The notes: generated by a model not told the origin, from the sequence alone. DNA of 64,000 bases from Vreelandella rituensis (GCF_003336665.1 NZ_QPIJ01000003.1:1-64000), one strand, 5' to 3'; counted from the first letter of the stretch, positions 7,370-16,847 are shown. Numbers and translations: made by a program.

Positions 7370-7937
7370 TGCTGGCTTACTCAAACGCCTCTGAACAAGA
7401 ATAACTCTGACTGCAGCTCAGTTCACCTGGTGCGCTCCAATGTCGGCGCAATCAGTCTGGGTTAACCAGCAAAGGAGAACATCGAATGTCGATAACATCA
7501 GAAAAGCAATTACCCAAAGCTGCTCGCTGCGCCTTGTCTCCACACTGGTATGTGGTATTTCGCCCAGAGCTAGCTGATGTGAAATATCCAGCAGCATTAC
7601 CCCGACCATGCGATAGCGATATAACCTTTACGCCAAGGGCGCCACAGACCTCGAATGGCAGCATCGAGTAGCTCACGTCTATCATCTGTAGGCCGTCCAA
7701 GCGGTAACCACCGTGCGTGCGATGCTGAGGCGAATCCATCCACACGATGGACGCGGGCCATAGCAGTGAGAGACTTATCAGGATGTCCGCTCCAACCGAG
7801 CTGTCTCAACTGAGACGACCATGAGGTATCAGATACTGGCCTATAAGAGACCTAGGGAAGGGGAAGCTGTCCAACAGCATCCTGTGCGCTTCAGTGAAAG
7901 CCAAATCTAAAGTATGGGCTGACTAAACACCAGACAC
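7370..7937. other. Degenerate region without a recognisable gene
   Basis: About 570 bp between the inverted repeat and the terminator of tRNA-Ser. One short plus-strand frame (7486-7671, 61 residues) has a good AAGGAG ribosome site but no recognisable protein similarity. A minus-strand frame (7597-7809) has a protein-like stretch ARWLPLGRPTDDRRELLDAA but no known family. I treat this as decayed sequence. Confidence 0.4.
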
Positions 7938-7963
7938 AAAAAAGCCGCTTAAATCAGCGGCTT
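7938..7963 (-). terminator. Rho-independent terminator of tRNA-Ser
   Basis: On the minus strand AAGCCGCT, loop GATTTA, AGCGGCTT followed by TTTT. It lies 13 nt beyond the tRNA 3' end and so fits termination of that transcript. Confidence 0.8.
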
Positions 7964-7975
7964 AATCGTAATACT

Positions 7976-8066
7976 TGGCGGAGGGACAGGGATTCGAACC
8001 CTGGGTAGGTTATTCACCTACGCCGGTTTTCAAGACCGGTGCATTCAACCGCTCTGCCATCCCTCC
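7976..8066 (-). tRNA. tRNA-Ser (anticodon UGA)
   Basis: A 91-nt class II tRNA with the 3' CCA encoded. The acceptor stem is GGAGGGA/TCCCTCC with discriminator G. The anticodon loop CTTGAAA gives anticodon TGA, which reads UCN codons. The long variable arm (CGTAGGTGAATAACCTACC) and T loop GGTTCGAATCC are typical of tRNA-Ser. Its 3' end faces the degenerate region to the left. Confidence 0.95.
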
Positions 8067-8114
8067 GACTTGGTGGTGCATATATTATCAGGATTTTTCC
8101 GTGAGTCAATGGGG

Positions 8115-9821
8115 TTAATAAAGACGCAAGCCCACGCGGGTGATCTTGCCTCCTTCCATCTCACTGACTACCCAGTGAATTCCGTGCCAATCCACATCAT
8201 CCCCCACTACCGGATGGCCACCTACTCGAAGTGACACAAATTCCTCCAGTGTCATGTCTTGCTCCCCGGGACTGAGTGTCAGTCCGTATGCTTGGGCGAC
8301 ATCTTGCATCAACGCCGATCCATCAAGCGTAAAGGTACCGAAGAAGGCGCGTTCCTGCTTCAGTTTGGAGTCGCCATTGAACAAGCGGTTCAATGCCGGC
8401 AAGTCTTCCGTGCGGCCTATCACACAAATCACATCCCCCTCATGCAGGCGCGTGCTGCCCTTCGGATGCAGCATGGCATGGTTACGAAAAAGCGCCGAGA
8501 TCAAGGCCCCGGAAGGAAACCGCAGCAAGCGAATCGGCACTTCTTCCAGGTCCTTATTTTCCACCTCATAGACGAACATTTCATAGTCATTTTCGGGCAG
8601 GATGCCCAAGGGGCCACGTCGATTGGGGGTCACACCGATAGGCACCTCCACCCGTAACCAACGAGCCACCAAGGTTAACGATCCACCCTGTATCAACAGC
8701 GACATCAACACCACGGCAAAGGCGACGTTGAAGTAGAGCGATGCGTTTTCCACGCCGCCAATTAGCGGAAATATCGCCAGTACAATAGGCACTGCGCCAC
8801 GCAGCCCCACCCAGGCAATAAAGAAGGTTTCACGCCAGCGAAACTTGAAGAAAGGCTTGATGGTAATCAGAACCGCCAAGGGCCGAGCGACAAAAATCAG
8901 TGCCAACGCCACCAGCGAAGCCGGCAACGCATATTCCCATAGTTCACTAGGCGTCACCAAAAGTCCTAATACTAGAAACAGGCCGATTTGACTCAGCCAG
9001 GCCAAGCCATCGTGTACCGGAAGAATGAAATTGAGATGGCGTCCTGGCTGATTGCCGATCATCAAACCAGCAAGGTATATCGCCAGAAAGCCACTGCCGC
9101 CGAAGACACTGGTCAGGCCGAAAACACTGAAACCCAACCCCAGGGCGAGCATCGCATAGAGACCAGGCGCCAAATCCAGCCAGCGCAACAACTTGGCACT
9201 CAGCCAACCTCCCCCCAGCCCGATCACCAGACCCAAACCGAATTGCATGAGCAGAAAACCGAGGGTTTCCAAGGGGCCGCCGATATCACCCACCAGGAGC
9301 TCCACCAGCATTACCGTCAGAAAAATCGCCATCGGGTCGTTGGTACCCGACTCGATTTCAAGAGTAGCGCCCACCCTTTCGTTGAGATTGACCCCCCGAC
9401 CACTGAGCATGGAAAACACCGCTGCGGCATCCGTGGAGCCGACAATCGCTCCGACCAGAAAGCCCTCGATCAGCGAGAGATCGAAAATCCAGGTAGCAAT
9501 CAAACCTACCAGGCCGCTTGTGATGAACACGCCGAGCGTAGCGAGCGTTAGCGCAGGCTTGAAACCCACGCGAAAGGTTTTCAAGCGCGTTCGCAAACCA
9601 CCATCGAGCAGGATCATGGCCAGTGCCAGATGCCCGATGACAAATGCTAAGGAGTAATCATCGAATTCAAGCCCCAGCAGGCCTTCTTCTCCCGCCAACA
9701 TACCCAGCGCCAGAAAGATCAGCAGCAGGGGCACTCCCATGATCGAAGATAAACGGCTGGCCAGAATACTGAGCGCCAATAAAAAACCGCTTACCAAGAA
9801 AAGCGTATTGATTGCCTCCAT
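8115..9821 (-). CDS. K+/H+ antiporter, CvrA/NhaP2 family
   Basis: 568 residues from ATG 9821 ([12 protein letters not shown]); an upstream in-frame ATG at 9851 lacks a ribosome site. A CPA1-type membrane domain with about 12 helices spans residues 1-~390 and includes the conserved [12 protein letters not shown] and [12 protein letters not shown] motifs, whose Asp residues carry out ion exchange. A soluble C-terminal part follows with a TrkA-C/RCK-C-like domain (about 400-480) and a CorC/HlyC-like tail. This architecture matches CvrA/NhaP2 K+/H+ antiporters. It should export K+ under alkaline or K+-rich conditions, apt for a halophile. It sits next to tRNA-Ser. Confidence 0.9.
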   Translation of the reverse strand: MEAINTLFLVSGFLLALSILASRLSSIMGVPLLLIFLALGMLAGEEGLLGLEFDDYSLAFVIGHLALAMILLDGGLRTRLKTFRVGFKPALTLATLGVFITSGLVGLIATWIFDLSLIEGFLVGAIVGSTDAAAVFSMLSGRGVNLNERVGATLEIESGTNDPMAIFLTVMLVELLVGDIGGPLETLGFLLMQFGLGLVIGLGGGWLSAKLLRWLDLAPGLYAMLALGLGFSVFGLTSVFGGSGFLAIYLAGLMIGNQPGRHLNFILPVHDGLAWLSQIGLFLVLGLLVTPSELWEYALPASLVALALIFVARPLAVLITIKPFFKFRWRETFFIAWVGLRGAVPIVLAIFPLIGGVENASLYFNVAFAVVLMSLLIQGGSLTLVARWLRVEVPIGVTPNRRGPLGILPENDYEMFVYEVENKDLEEVPIRLLRFPSGALISALFRNHAMLHPKGSTRLHEGDVICVIGRTEDLPALNRLFNGDSKLKQERAFFGTFTLDGSALMQDVAQAYGLTLSPGEQDMTLEEFVSLRVGGHPVVGDDVDWHGIHWVVSEMEGGKITRVGLRLY

Positions 9822-9987
9822 CGCGCTTATTCCCTCTGTGCATCGTGGCAATCATTATCGCATGCTCCGACTAATTTACCGACGTCGACGTTACTTGGCT
9901 CAACCAAGAAGGTGATATGTTGCGCTGGTCAGGGCGTTTCGCAAACGGATACACTCCCCGTTAACAACCACCTTGGAGCCAAGCCCC

Positions 9988-11118
9988 ATGCCTGGACGCC
10001 TTCCTTTGGGAATTATCCTGCTGAGTCTGGTCGCGACACTCGCCTATCCGCTGTCGACAGCGTTAGCCGAGGAAACCAATGAAGCTGCGGCTCCCACCGA
10101 GGCAGATACCGCCCCATTGATGCTGGATAGCCAGGTAGAGGTTCCTTCTTTTCTGTTTTCCCCATCCATTGAAGAGGAACCTGAAGCCCCCGAGATGGCT
10201 TTTACCCCACCAGACCCGTTGGAGCCCCCACCGGTCAAGACGATCGACATCATGCTCGACTGGTATTTGAGCCCCCAACATGCTGCCTTTGTGATAGCGC
10301 AGGCACGCGATCTCTTCGCTGTGCAGGGGCTGCAAGTAACGCTTTCGACGCCTGCGGATCCGTCGGTGCCCACCAAGTTACTGGCCGCCGGCGAAGTGGA
10401 CTTTGCCTTGAGCCGACAACCTCAATTGCACTTACAGGTGCATAAAGGGGCACCGCTCGTGCGTATTGCCACCTTGATTGAAACACCCATGACGGCAGTC
10501 ATCATTGCTGGCGAACAGCCCCCGGAAAATAGCGAAGAATTTGCTGCACTGCACTACGGCTTCGCTACCCAGGACAGCCGCGAGATGGTTCTTTCTCAGC
10601 TGATACCGGAAACGCCATTGGTTTCCGAAAATCTCCCGGAAAATCTGCATTACGATGCGGCGGATGCTTTACGTGAACAACGCGTGGATGCCGTGGCGGA
10701 TGGTTTCTTTCATTTTCTCCCACCCCAGCTGGCAAATGACGGCGTCGCTACAACGGTGCTACGCACCGCAAAATTTGAAATCCCTCACTACGATGGATTG
10801 ATCCTGTTAGCCAACAGCGAAAAAATACACCGTGACCGTGACGTCATATCGCGTTTGGTGACGGCACTGGAAAAGGCCAGCCAGTGGATAGTCGAGCATC
10901 CAGAAGAAGCATGGCAATTGATGATTCAAGCACAGCCCATCCTGGATAATGAGATCAATCAAGGCGCATGGAATGATATCTTGCGGCGCATGGCTTTGCG
11001 CCCGGCCGCTCTGGATTATCGGCGCTATGCAGGTTTCGAGGCATTCCTTCACCAGAGAGGCCAGATAGACTCCCCTTATTCGGTGGAACGCCTGGCCATT
11101 GACCCCCATGCACCTTGA
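9988..11118 (+). CDS. NMT1/THI5-like ABC substrate-binding protein
   Basis: 376 residues from ATG 9988, preceded by TTGGAG. The N-terminus is a Sec signal peptide (MPGRLPLGIILLSLVATLAY...ALAEE) followed by a Pro/Glu/Ala-rich linker of ~60 residues. The NMT1/THI5-like fold begins KTIDIMLDWYLSPQHAAFVI, the region that binds pyrimidine-like ligands in ThiY-type proteins, and continues VDFALSRQPQLHLQV. It is a periplasmic binding protein. No permease or ATPase lies beside it, so the partner transporter and ligand are unknown. The acidic linker is unusual for the family. Confidence 0.8.
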   Translation: MPGRLPLGIILLSLVATLAYPLSTALAEETNEAAAPTEADTAPLMLDSQVEVPSFLFSPSIEEEPEAPEMAFTPPDPLEPPPVKTIDIMLDWYLSPQHAAFVIAQARDLFAVQGLQVTLSTPADPSVPTKLLAAGEVDFALSRQPQLHLQVHKGAPLVRIATLIETPMTAVIIAGEQPPENSEEFAALHYGFATQDSREMVLSQLIPETPLVSENLPENLHYDAADALREQRVDAVADGFFHFLPPQLANDGVATTVLRTAKFEIPHYDGLILLANSEKIHRDRDVISRLVTALEKASQWIVEHPEEAWQLMIQAQPILDNEINQGAWNDILRRMALRPAALDYRRYAGFEAFLHQRGQIDSPYSVERLAIDPHAP

Positions 11119-11141
11119 CTTTTTGAGGCGATACCCAAGCA

Positions 11142-12530
11142 ATGCCAGCTACCGAAACTTTGGTGTTTATCGACCTGGAAACCACCGGCACTCGTAGTAC
11201 CCGAGATAGAATCACCGAAATCGCGGCACTTAAAGTCGTGGATGGCCGGGAGGTGGCCCGCTGGAGCAGCTTGATTTACCCGGAATGCCGGGTCCCTGCC
11301 GCTATTGCCGAGTTAACCGGAGTTACGGATACGTTACTGGCGGAGGCCCCAAGGTTTGGTGATATTGCTTCGGCCCTTCAGGAGTGGCTCGGCGGCGCTC
11401 GGCTAGTCGCGCATAATGCACGCTTTGATCACAGTTTTCTGCGTAACGAATTCAAGCGTGTCGGTATTGCCTATCGGGCCGAGGTGATCTGCACCCTGCG
11501 CTTGTCACGTCGCCTGGCTCCGCAACAACCTGAACACAACCTGGGCGCGCTGCTCAAGCAGCATGGCATTCCCTATGCCTCGGGTCACCGCGCCGAAGCC
11601 GATGCCCAAGCGTTATGGAAACTCTGGCAACACTGGCACGCCACCCTACCCGACGATACCTTCGCTTCACTGCTGGAAACCGAACGCAAACATAGAAGTC
11701 TGCCCGTTCACCTGACCCCCGACCTGCTCAACGAGATACCTTCTTCACCCGGCGTATATCTCTTGTATGGTCATAACCGCCTGCCGCTTTACGTGGGCAA
11801 GAGCATCAACCTACGCAGCCGAGTGCTGGGGCATTTCCAGCGCGACCATCAGGATGACAAGGAGATGCGTCTGGCGCAGCAGGTACAACATATCGAATGG
11901 GAGGAAACCAGCGGTGACTTGGGGGCTCAGCTACGTGAAGCCCTATTGATCAAAGGATTGATGCCCATCATGAACCGCCAGTTGCGACGCCAAGGCAACC
12001 TGTACAGCTGGTACTGGCCGGATGACTCGCCTCAGCCACAGTTAAGCAATGAAACACAACTCAACCAGGCATCAGGCCTGGCGCTGTATGGTTTGTTTCG
12101 CAGCGCGAGAAAAGCGCGCGCCGCACTGAAAAAAATTGTCGATGAGGAGCGGTTGTGCCCCCAGGTGATAGGGCTGGAAAAAGGCCGGGGGCGTTGTTTT
12201 GCCAATCAGCTCGGCAAGTGTCGCGGCGCTTGCACCGGCGTGGAATCGCTAACTCAGCATACCCAGCGTGCCCGGGAGGCCATGGCGCGCTTGCAGCTTC
12301 AGGCATGGCCCTGGCAAGGGCGCATTGCCATCGGTGAGCATCACCCTGCCAGTAAGATCGGTGGTTGGCATGTCGTGGAAGATTGGCGTTACCTGGGCAG
12401 CACCCCCACCCTTGATGATGCAAGACGCCTTCAAGCGGCTACCCCGCAATTTGATGTCGACAGCTATCGTATTCTCAACCGCTTTCTGCGCGATAGCCAA
12501 CAGCATCAACTCGAAGTGATCGAGCTTTAA
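11142..12530 (+). CDS. DEDD 3'-5' exonuclease fused to GIY-YIG nuclease
   Basis: 462 residues. Residues 1-~170 form a DnaQ-like exonuclease: FIDLETTGT (D-x-E), then HNARFDHSF and HRAEADAQAL (H-x4-D), giving the DEDDh set. Residues ~195-280 form a GIY-YIG domain like that of UvrC/Cho: SSPGVYLLYG, LPLYVGKSINLRSRV, with a C-terminal Glu in the following helix. A Cys-rich stretch (CPQVIGLEKGRGRCF...CRGAC) follows at ~335-365. UvrC-like incision combined with an exonuclease suggests a role in DNA repair or processing. It starts 24 nt after the NMT1-like gene, on the same strand, and may be co-transcribed. Confidence 0.88.
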   Translation: MPATETLVFIDLETTGTRSTRDRITEIAALKVVDGREVARWSSLIYPECRVPAAIAELTGVTDTLLAEAPRFGDIASALQEWLGGARLVAHNARFDHSFLRNEFKRVGIAYRAEVICTLRLSRRLAPQQPEHNLGALLKQHGIPYASGHRAEADAQALWKLWQHWHATLPDDTFASLLETERKHRSLPVHLTPDLLNEIPSSPGVYLLYGHNRLPLYVGKSINLRSRVLGHFQRDHQDDKEMRLAQQVQHIEWEETSGDLGAQLREALLIKGLMPIMNRQLRRQGNLYSWYWPDDSPQPQLSNETQLNQASGLALYGLFRSARKARAALKKIVDEERLCPQVIGLEKGRGRCFANQLGKCRGACTGVESLTQHTQRAREAMARLQLQAWPWQGRIAIGEHHPASKIGGWHVVEDWRYLGSTPTLDDARRLQAATPQFDVDSYRILNRFLRDSQQHQLEVIEL

Positions 12531-12540
12531 TGACCGAACC

Positions 12541-12569
12541 GGCGCAATCAGGCACTGTCTGGTTGCGCC
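12541..12569. terminator. Hairpin between convergent genes
   Basis: GGCGCAATCAG (12541-12551), a 7-nt loop and CTGGTTGCGCC (12559-12569) form an 11-bp stem with one G-T or mismatched pair. It covers the ends of the convergent exonuclease and esterase genes. No clean U-run follows, so termination is likely but weakly supported. Confidence 0.4.
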
Positions 12570-13372
12570 GCCAGAAACACTCGCACTGCTTCTTGAAACG
12601 CTTCGGGCTGTTCGGCATGCAACCAATGGCCGGCGTTCTTGAGTGTCACCACTCTCGTGCAGGGCAGCATCTCGCGGGTCGCCGGTAGCATGTCGTCAGT
12701 GACATAATCGGAATTAGCACCCCGCAGTATCAAGGTCGGCCCCTCGTAGGGCTGATCTCCTGCCGGCAATTGCATAAGATCCGGATAACCCTCCATTATC
12801 TCATCAAGCCCAATACGCAAGGTGAGAACACCCTCACCTTCATTGCGCTCCAGATTGGTGGCTAGAAACAGACGGACGGCTCGCTCTTCGATATGCTCGG
12901 CCAGAAGCTCATCCGCTTCACGACGGTTCCTGGGCTTGCCCGCCTCGAGCCGACGCAAACCGGCGAACACCCTGTCATGGCCATGCGAATAGGCTACCGG
13001 AGCAATATCCGCTACCAACAATGACGCCACCCGCTGAGGCGCCAAACGGGCCACGCTGATAACCACCTTTCCGCCCATGGAATGTCCGAGAAAATGGGCC
13101 TTTTCGATACCTAGCTGCTCCAACAGCGCCAGCACATCCTCGCTCATTTCCCGGTAGCTCATGCCCTTGGCATGCGGGGAACGGCCGTGATTGCGCAGGT
13201 CCACCGCGATCACTCTGCGAGATGCCTGCCAGACCTTGAGGTGCGAACGCCAGTTGTCGGCACTGCCCAGAAGTCCATGGACGACCACTAACGGCAAGGG
13301 GTTATGTGTATTTCCTTCCGGCACCCCTGAATCCAGATAATGCAGGGAAAGTGTAGGGACTTGGCGTGACAT
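12548..13372 (-). CDS. Alpha/beta hydrolase, YbfF-like esterase
   Basis: 274 residues. Typical alpha/beta-hydrolase features: oxyanion HG in VVHGLLGSADNW, nucleophile Ser in GHSMGGKV, an acidic residue in the LRGANSDYV region and the His in NAGHWLHAEQP near the C-terminus. The order and length match YbfF-type esterases active on short acyl and possibly acyl-CoA thioesters. It starts at ATG 13372 after AAAGGAG and follows YhhQ by 18 nt on the same strand. Confidence 0.85.
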   Translation of the reverse strand: MSRQVPTLSLHYLDSGVPEGNTHNPLPLVVVHGLLGSADNWRSHLKVWQASRRVIAVDLRNHGRSPHAKGMSYREMSEDVLALLEQLGIEKAHFLGHSMGGKVVISVARLAPQRVASLLVADIAPVAYSHGHDRVFAGLRRLEAGKPRNRREADELLAEHIEERAVRLFLATNLERNEGEGVLTLRIGLDEIMEGYPDLMQLPAGDQPYEGPTLILRGANSDYVTDDMLPATREMLPCTRVVTLKNAGHWLHAEQPEAFQEAVRVFLAAQPDSA

Positions 13373-13390
13373 CTCGGCTCCTTTACTTGG

Positions 13391-14077
13391 TTATGACGAT
13401 GGCCTGTCAGCGAGCGATAGCGGCGCAACATCCTGATTCCCCGTCAACGTAACCAGCCGCCGGGAAAGCCACGCCAACAAGATGCCGTAAAGCGGCAAGA
13501 AGAACAGCAGGCTGATACCCAGCTTAATCACGTAATCCACCATGGCAATTTCAACCCAATTAGCGGCCATGAATGGATCGGGGCTGTTGTAGAAGGCCAT
13601 GGAAAAGAAAGCGAACGTATCCGCAAGATTACCCAACACCGTGGAAAAGGCCGGCGCAACCCACCACGCCAAGTGACGCAACCGATCGAACACCCGGACA
13701 TCCAGCAGCTGGCCGAGCACATAGGCCATGAAACTGGCAAGGGCGATACGTGCCACGAATAGATTCCATTCCCCCAAGGCTTCGATACCCACGAAGCTTC
13801 CGCGAGGAAAAACGACCGAGACCACGTAAGACACCACCAGTGCAGGCAGCATCACCCGCATGATAATAGCGCGTGCGGTTTCCTTGCCAAACAGCCGCAC
13901 AGTCAAATCAGTGGCCAGAAAAATGAAGGGAAAGCTGAACGCGCCCCAGGTGGTATGTAACCCGAACAATGTAAAAGGTAACTGTACGAGATAATTACTC
14001 GCTGCGATTACCAAAATATGGAAGGTTACCATCAGGGCGAGACAGCGGCGGCGCTGCGTTTCAGATAAAACAAACAT
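13391..14077 (-). CDS. yhhQ: Queuosine-precursor transporter YhhQ
   Basis: 228 residues with six predicted hydrophobic segments. Family signatures are HILVIAASNYLVQ, TWGAFSFPFIFLATDLTVRL and FVGIEALGEW. YhhQ takes up preQ0/preQ1 (7-cyano- or 7-aminomethyl-7-deazaguanine) across the inner membrane for queuosine synthesis. ATG 14077 follows AAAAAGGATAACCTGCC, a good ribosome site. A possible attenuator-like hairpin lies just upstream. It is probably co-transcribed with the esterase gene. Confidence 0.88.
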   Translation of the reverse strand: MFVLSETQRRRCLALMVTFHILVIAASNYLVQLPFTLFGLHTTWGAFSFPFIFLATDLTVRLFGKETARAIIMRVMLPALVVSYVVSVVFPRGSFVGIEALGEWNLFVARIALASFMAYVLGQLLDVRVFDRLRHLAWWVAPAFSTVLGNLADTFAFFSMAFYNSPDPFMAANWVEIAMVDYVIKLGISLLFFLPLYGILLAWLSRRLVTLTGNQDVAPLSLADRPSS

Positions 14078-14095
14078 GGCAGGTTATCCTTTTTG

Positions 14096-14125
14096 AAAAA
14101 ACAGAGGGGTGAGGGAACCCTCCCG
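14096..14125 (-). promoter_or_regulatory. Leader hairpin plus U-run before yhhQ
   Basis: On the minus strand GAGGGTTCCCTCACCCCTC is followed by TGTTTTTT and then by the AAAAAGGA ribosome site. It can form a GC-rich hairpin ending in a U-run, like a small attenuator. It is superficially reminiscent of preQ1-type leaders, which would fit the gene, but the conserved A-rich tail immediately after the stem is not there. This is a weak call. Confidence 0.25.
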
Positions 14126-14321
14126 ACACAAGACGACTTGTTGTGCTGGAACACAGACAAGATGACTTGATGCGCTGGCATTATACGCAAGCGATTGGTG
14201 AAAGAAAGCCACCTGCACAGAGGTGGCTTGGGGTAGAAGATGTTAGCTTGGCGCAAAAGACCATAGGACTCTAGGCCGAAGGCTATGCAGATCTTGAACA
14301 ATCACATCGCGCCTTGAACGA

Positions 14322-16232
14322 TCAGATGGGCTGTGCCTTGGTGGAGGAACCCACGTCACGCTCACGCATGGCGTCATGCACATCCTGCAAACTGGACGGG
14401 TCGTCAATGGTGGAGGGAAGTCCGTAATCCTTGCCATCGGCGATATTGCGCAGCAATTTGCGCAGAATCTTGCCTGAACGCGTCTTCGGCAGGCGGTTGA
14501 CCACCAGCACTTGCTTGAAGCAGGCAATCGGTCCGATCTGATCCCTCACCAAGGCGATCAGCTCCTTTTCCAGCGCTGCTTCATCGCCGTCGAAGCCATC
14601 CTTGGGAATGACCAACCCGACCGGCAACTGCCCTTTCAGTTCATCATGAATGCCAATGACCGCGCACTCCGCTACCGCCGGATGAGCGCCGACTACTTCT
14701 TCCATTTCACCGGTCGACAAGCGATGGCCAGCAATGTTGATCACATCATCGGTGCGTCCCATGATGAACAGGTAACCATCTTCATCGAAAAAACCGCCAT
14801 CGCCGGTCAGGTAGTAACCCGGAAATGCTGCCATGTAGGCGCTATGGAACCGCTGGGGGTCTCCCCATACACCGACCAGACAACCAGGTGGCAACGGCTG
14901 CTTGATCACCACACTGCCCTGATTCATGGGCTCGGTCTGCTCGCCTTCACGGTCGAGGATCTGAACGTTGAACCCAGGCACCGGCACCGTGGCGGAACCG
15001 GCCTTGGTAGGCATGGCTTCGATGCCACGTGGATTGGCAGCAATCGGCCAGCCGGTTTCGGTTTGCCACCAATGATCGATGACGGGTACATCAAGCAGAT
15101 CATCCAGCCAATGGAACGTCGGTGGGTCCAATCTTTCACCCGCCAGGTATAGAGCCTTCATGCTGCTGATATCGTATTGTTCGAGCAGCTTGGCATCCGG
15201 GTCTTCTTTCTTGATGGCGCGAAACGCGGTAGGCGCGGTGAAAAAACTCTTGACCTTGTATTCCTCGATCAAGCGCCAGAACGCTCCGGCATCCGGGGTT
15301 TTTACCGGCTTGCCTTCGTAAACCACCGTGGTGCATCCCCGCAGCAAAGGGGCATAAACGATATAGGAATGCCCCACCACCCAGCCGACGTCCGACGCGG
15401 AGAAAAAGACCTCACCGGGTTCCATGTCATAGATCGCTTCCATCGAATATGCAAGCGCTACCGCATAGCCGGCGGTATCGCGCACCACGCCTTTGGGCTT
15501 GCCCGTCGTACCCGAGGTGTAAAGAACGTACAGCGGGTCGGTCCCCATGACCGGGACGCAATCGGTAAAGTCGGCAGCTTTTACCAGCTCATCCCAGTCA
15601 TGGTCATTCGGCCCCAGCTCGGCAATACCCTGGTCGCGTTGAAAGATCACACAGGCTGACGGCTGATGGGTGCTCTGCTTGATCGCTTCGTCAATGATCG
15701 GCTTGTAAGGCAACACCTTATTGACTTCCACTCCGCAGGAAGCCGCTATCACCACCTTAGGCTTGGCATCGTCAATACGTACCGCAAGTTCGTGCGGGGC
15801 AAAACCGCCGAATACCACCGAATGCACCGCCCCGAGCCGAGCACAGGCATACATGGCCACCAGCGCCTCAGGCACCATGGGCATGTAAATGATGACCCGA
15901 TCACCTTTTTCAACGCCCAGGTTTTTTAGCGCGCCGGCAAAATAAGCCACTTGATCACGCATTTCACGGTAGCTGATGACCTTCTTGCTTTGGGTGACGG
16001 GAGAATCCCAATAGATTGCAGCCTGATCGCCACGGCCTTGATCCACATGGTGATCAAGAGCCGCATGACAGATGTTCATTTCCCCATCGGCAAACCAGCG
16101 AGCATGCTGCTGGTCATCATAGGAAAGGATAGTGGACGGTGGAGTGAACCAGGGAATGCGTTTCGCCTGTTCTGCCCAGAACATTTCTGGCTGCTCAATG
16201 GAACGGGTGAATTCTTGTTGATAGCGGTTCAT
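14322..16232 (-). CDS. prpE: Propionate-CoA ligase (propionyl-CoA synthetase)
   Basis: 636 residues, the size of PrpE/acetyl-CoA synthetase-type AMP-forming ligases. It contains the acetyl-CoA-synthetase N-terminal cap (residues ~1-60), the adenylation motif YTSGTTGKPKG (about 240-250), HWWQTETGWP, YYLTGDGGFFDEDGYLFIMG, NIAGHRLSTGEMEEV and the C-terminal catalytic Lys in KTRSGKILRKLL. PrpE activates propionate to propionyl-CoA for the 2-methylcitrate cycle. No prpBCD genes are in the window. Acetate is a possible alternative substrate. It stands alone with an AT-rich 294-bp region between it and the divergent ArsR gene. Confidence 0.9.
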   Translation of the reverse strand: MNRYQQEFTRSIEQPEMFWAEQAKRIPWFTPPSTILSYDDQQHARWFADGEMNICHAALDHHVDQGRGDQAAIYWDSPVTQSKKVISYREMRDQVAYFAGALKNLGVEKGDRVIIYMPMVPEALVAMYACARLGAVHSVVFGGFAPHELAVRIDDAKPKVVIAASCGVEVNKVLPYKPIIDEAIKQSTHQPSACVIFQRDQGIAELGPNDHDWDELVKAADFTDCVPVMGTDPLYVLYTSGTTGKPKGVVRDTAGYAVALAYSMEAIYDMEPGEVFFSASDVGWVVGHSYIVYAPLLRGCTTVVYEGKPVKTPDAGAFWRLIEEYKVKSFFTAPTAFRAIKKEDPDAKLLEQYDISSMKALYLAGERLDPPTFHWLDDLLDVPVIDHWWQTETGWPIAANPRGIEAMPTKAGSATVPVPGFNVQILDREGEQTEPMNQGSVVIKQPLPPGCLVGVWGDPQRFHSAYMAAFPGYYLTGDGGFFDEDGYLFIMGRTDDVINIAGHRLSTGEMEEVVGAHPAVAECAVIGIHDELKGQLPVGLVIPKDGFDGDEAALEKELIALVRDQIGPIACFKQVLVVNRLPKTRSGKILRKLLRNIADGKDYGLPSTIDDPSSLQDVHDAMRERDVGSSTKAQPI

Positions 16233-16526
16233 GGGTAGTTTTTCTTCCAGATTGCAATGATTGTTGACAGTCTAGAAAGAAAACAGCCGTTTCACCTTCA
16301 TACTATGGGCTAAAAAGCGACTAAAGGTGCAAGCCGCCGAAAAGATTGTCGACATCAAAAAAATTCACACCATTGATACATCGTTAAACAATAACTTGGA
16401 CATAGCGGCTGAAATTATTGATCATTAAATCATAATTGATAAAAACGTAATCCACGCGATAAGCGCTGGTTTCTCAATAATTTATGCCATGCCTCGTGTC
16501 ATTATTACGTAGGCTGGGAGATCGTC

Positions 16527-16847
16527 ATGCCCTCTTCAACCAACGCCGCTTCGCGCCTGCTGCAACAAGACGGCAACGCCATTGCTCAGGGGACTCACCT
16601 GCTCAAGGCCATGGCCAATGAAAAACGCCTACAGATATTGTGCTTGCTGGCCAACCAGGAATTATCGGTCACCCAGATCAATCATCAGCTGGCCTTGAGC
16701 CAGTCGGCGCTTTCTCAGCACCTGGCCATCTTGCGCAACGATGGTCTGGTCACCACCCGCCGCGAATCCCAAACCATCTTTTATTCGCTGGCCAGCCAAA
16801 GCGCCAATGCCATCCTGGAGACATTGGCGCAGTATTACGCGCAATAG
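16527..16847 (+). CDS. ArsR-family winged-helix regulator
   Basis: 106 residues, typical ArsR/SmtB size. HTH: LLKAMANEKRLQILCLLANQ, then ELSVTQINHQLALSQSALSQ and the wing region VTTRRESQTIFYSL. Cys39 in ILCLL matches the first sensing Cys of BigR/SqrR-type persulfide sensors, but the second Cys near the C-terminus is absent (ILETLAQYYAQ). So redox switching by a disulfide or tetrasulfide seems unlikely. Divergent from prpE across AT-rich DNA, which may hold its operator. Effector unknown. Confidence 0.88.
   Translation: MPSSTNAASRLLQQDGNAIAQGTHLLKAMANEKRLQILCLLANQELSVTQINHQLALSQSALSQHLAILRNDGLVTTRRESQTIFYSLASQSANAILETLAQYYAQ

Noticed and set aside
14085..14130. preQ1-I riboswitch as a firm annotation
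   Set aside because: The conserved A-rich tail directly after the stem and the loop cytosine context are not met; kept only as a weak leader element.
16233..16526. Possible ArsR operator (two TTGATMA-like repeats near 16420-16440)
   Set aside because: The repeats are direct rather than palindromic and lie in uniformly AT-rich DNA; not enough to name a site.
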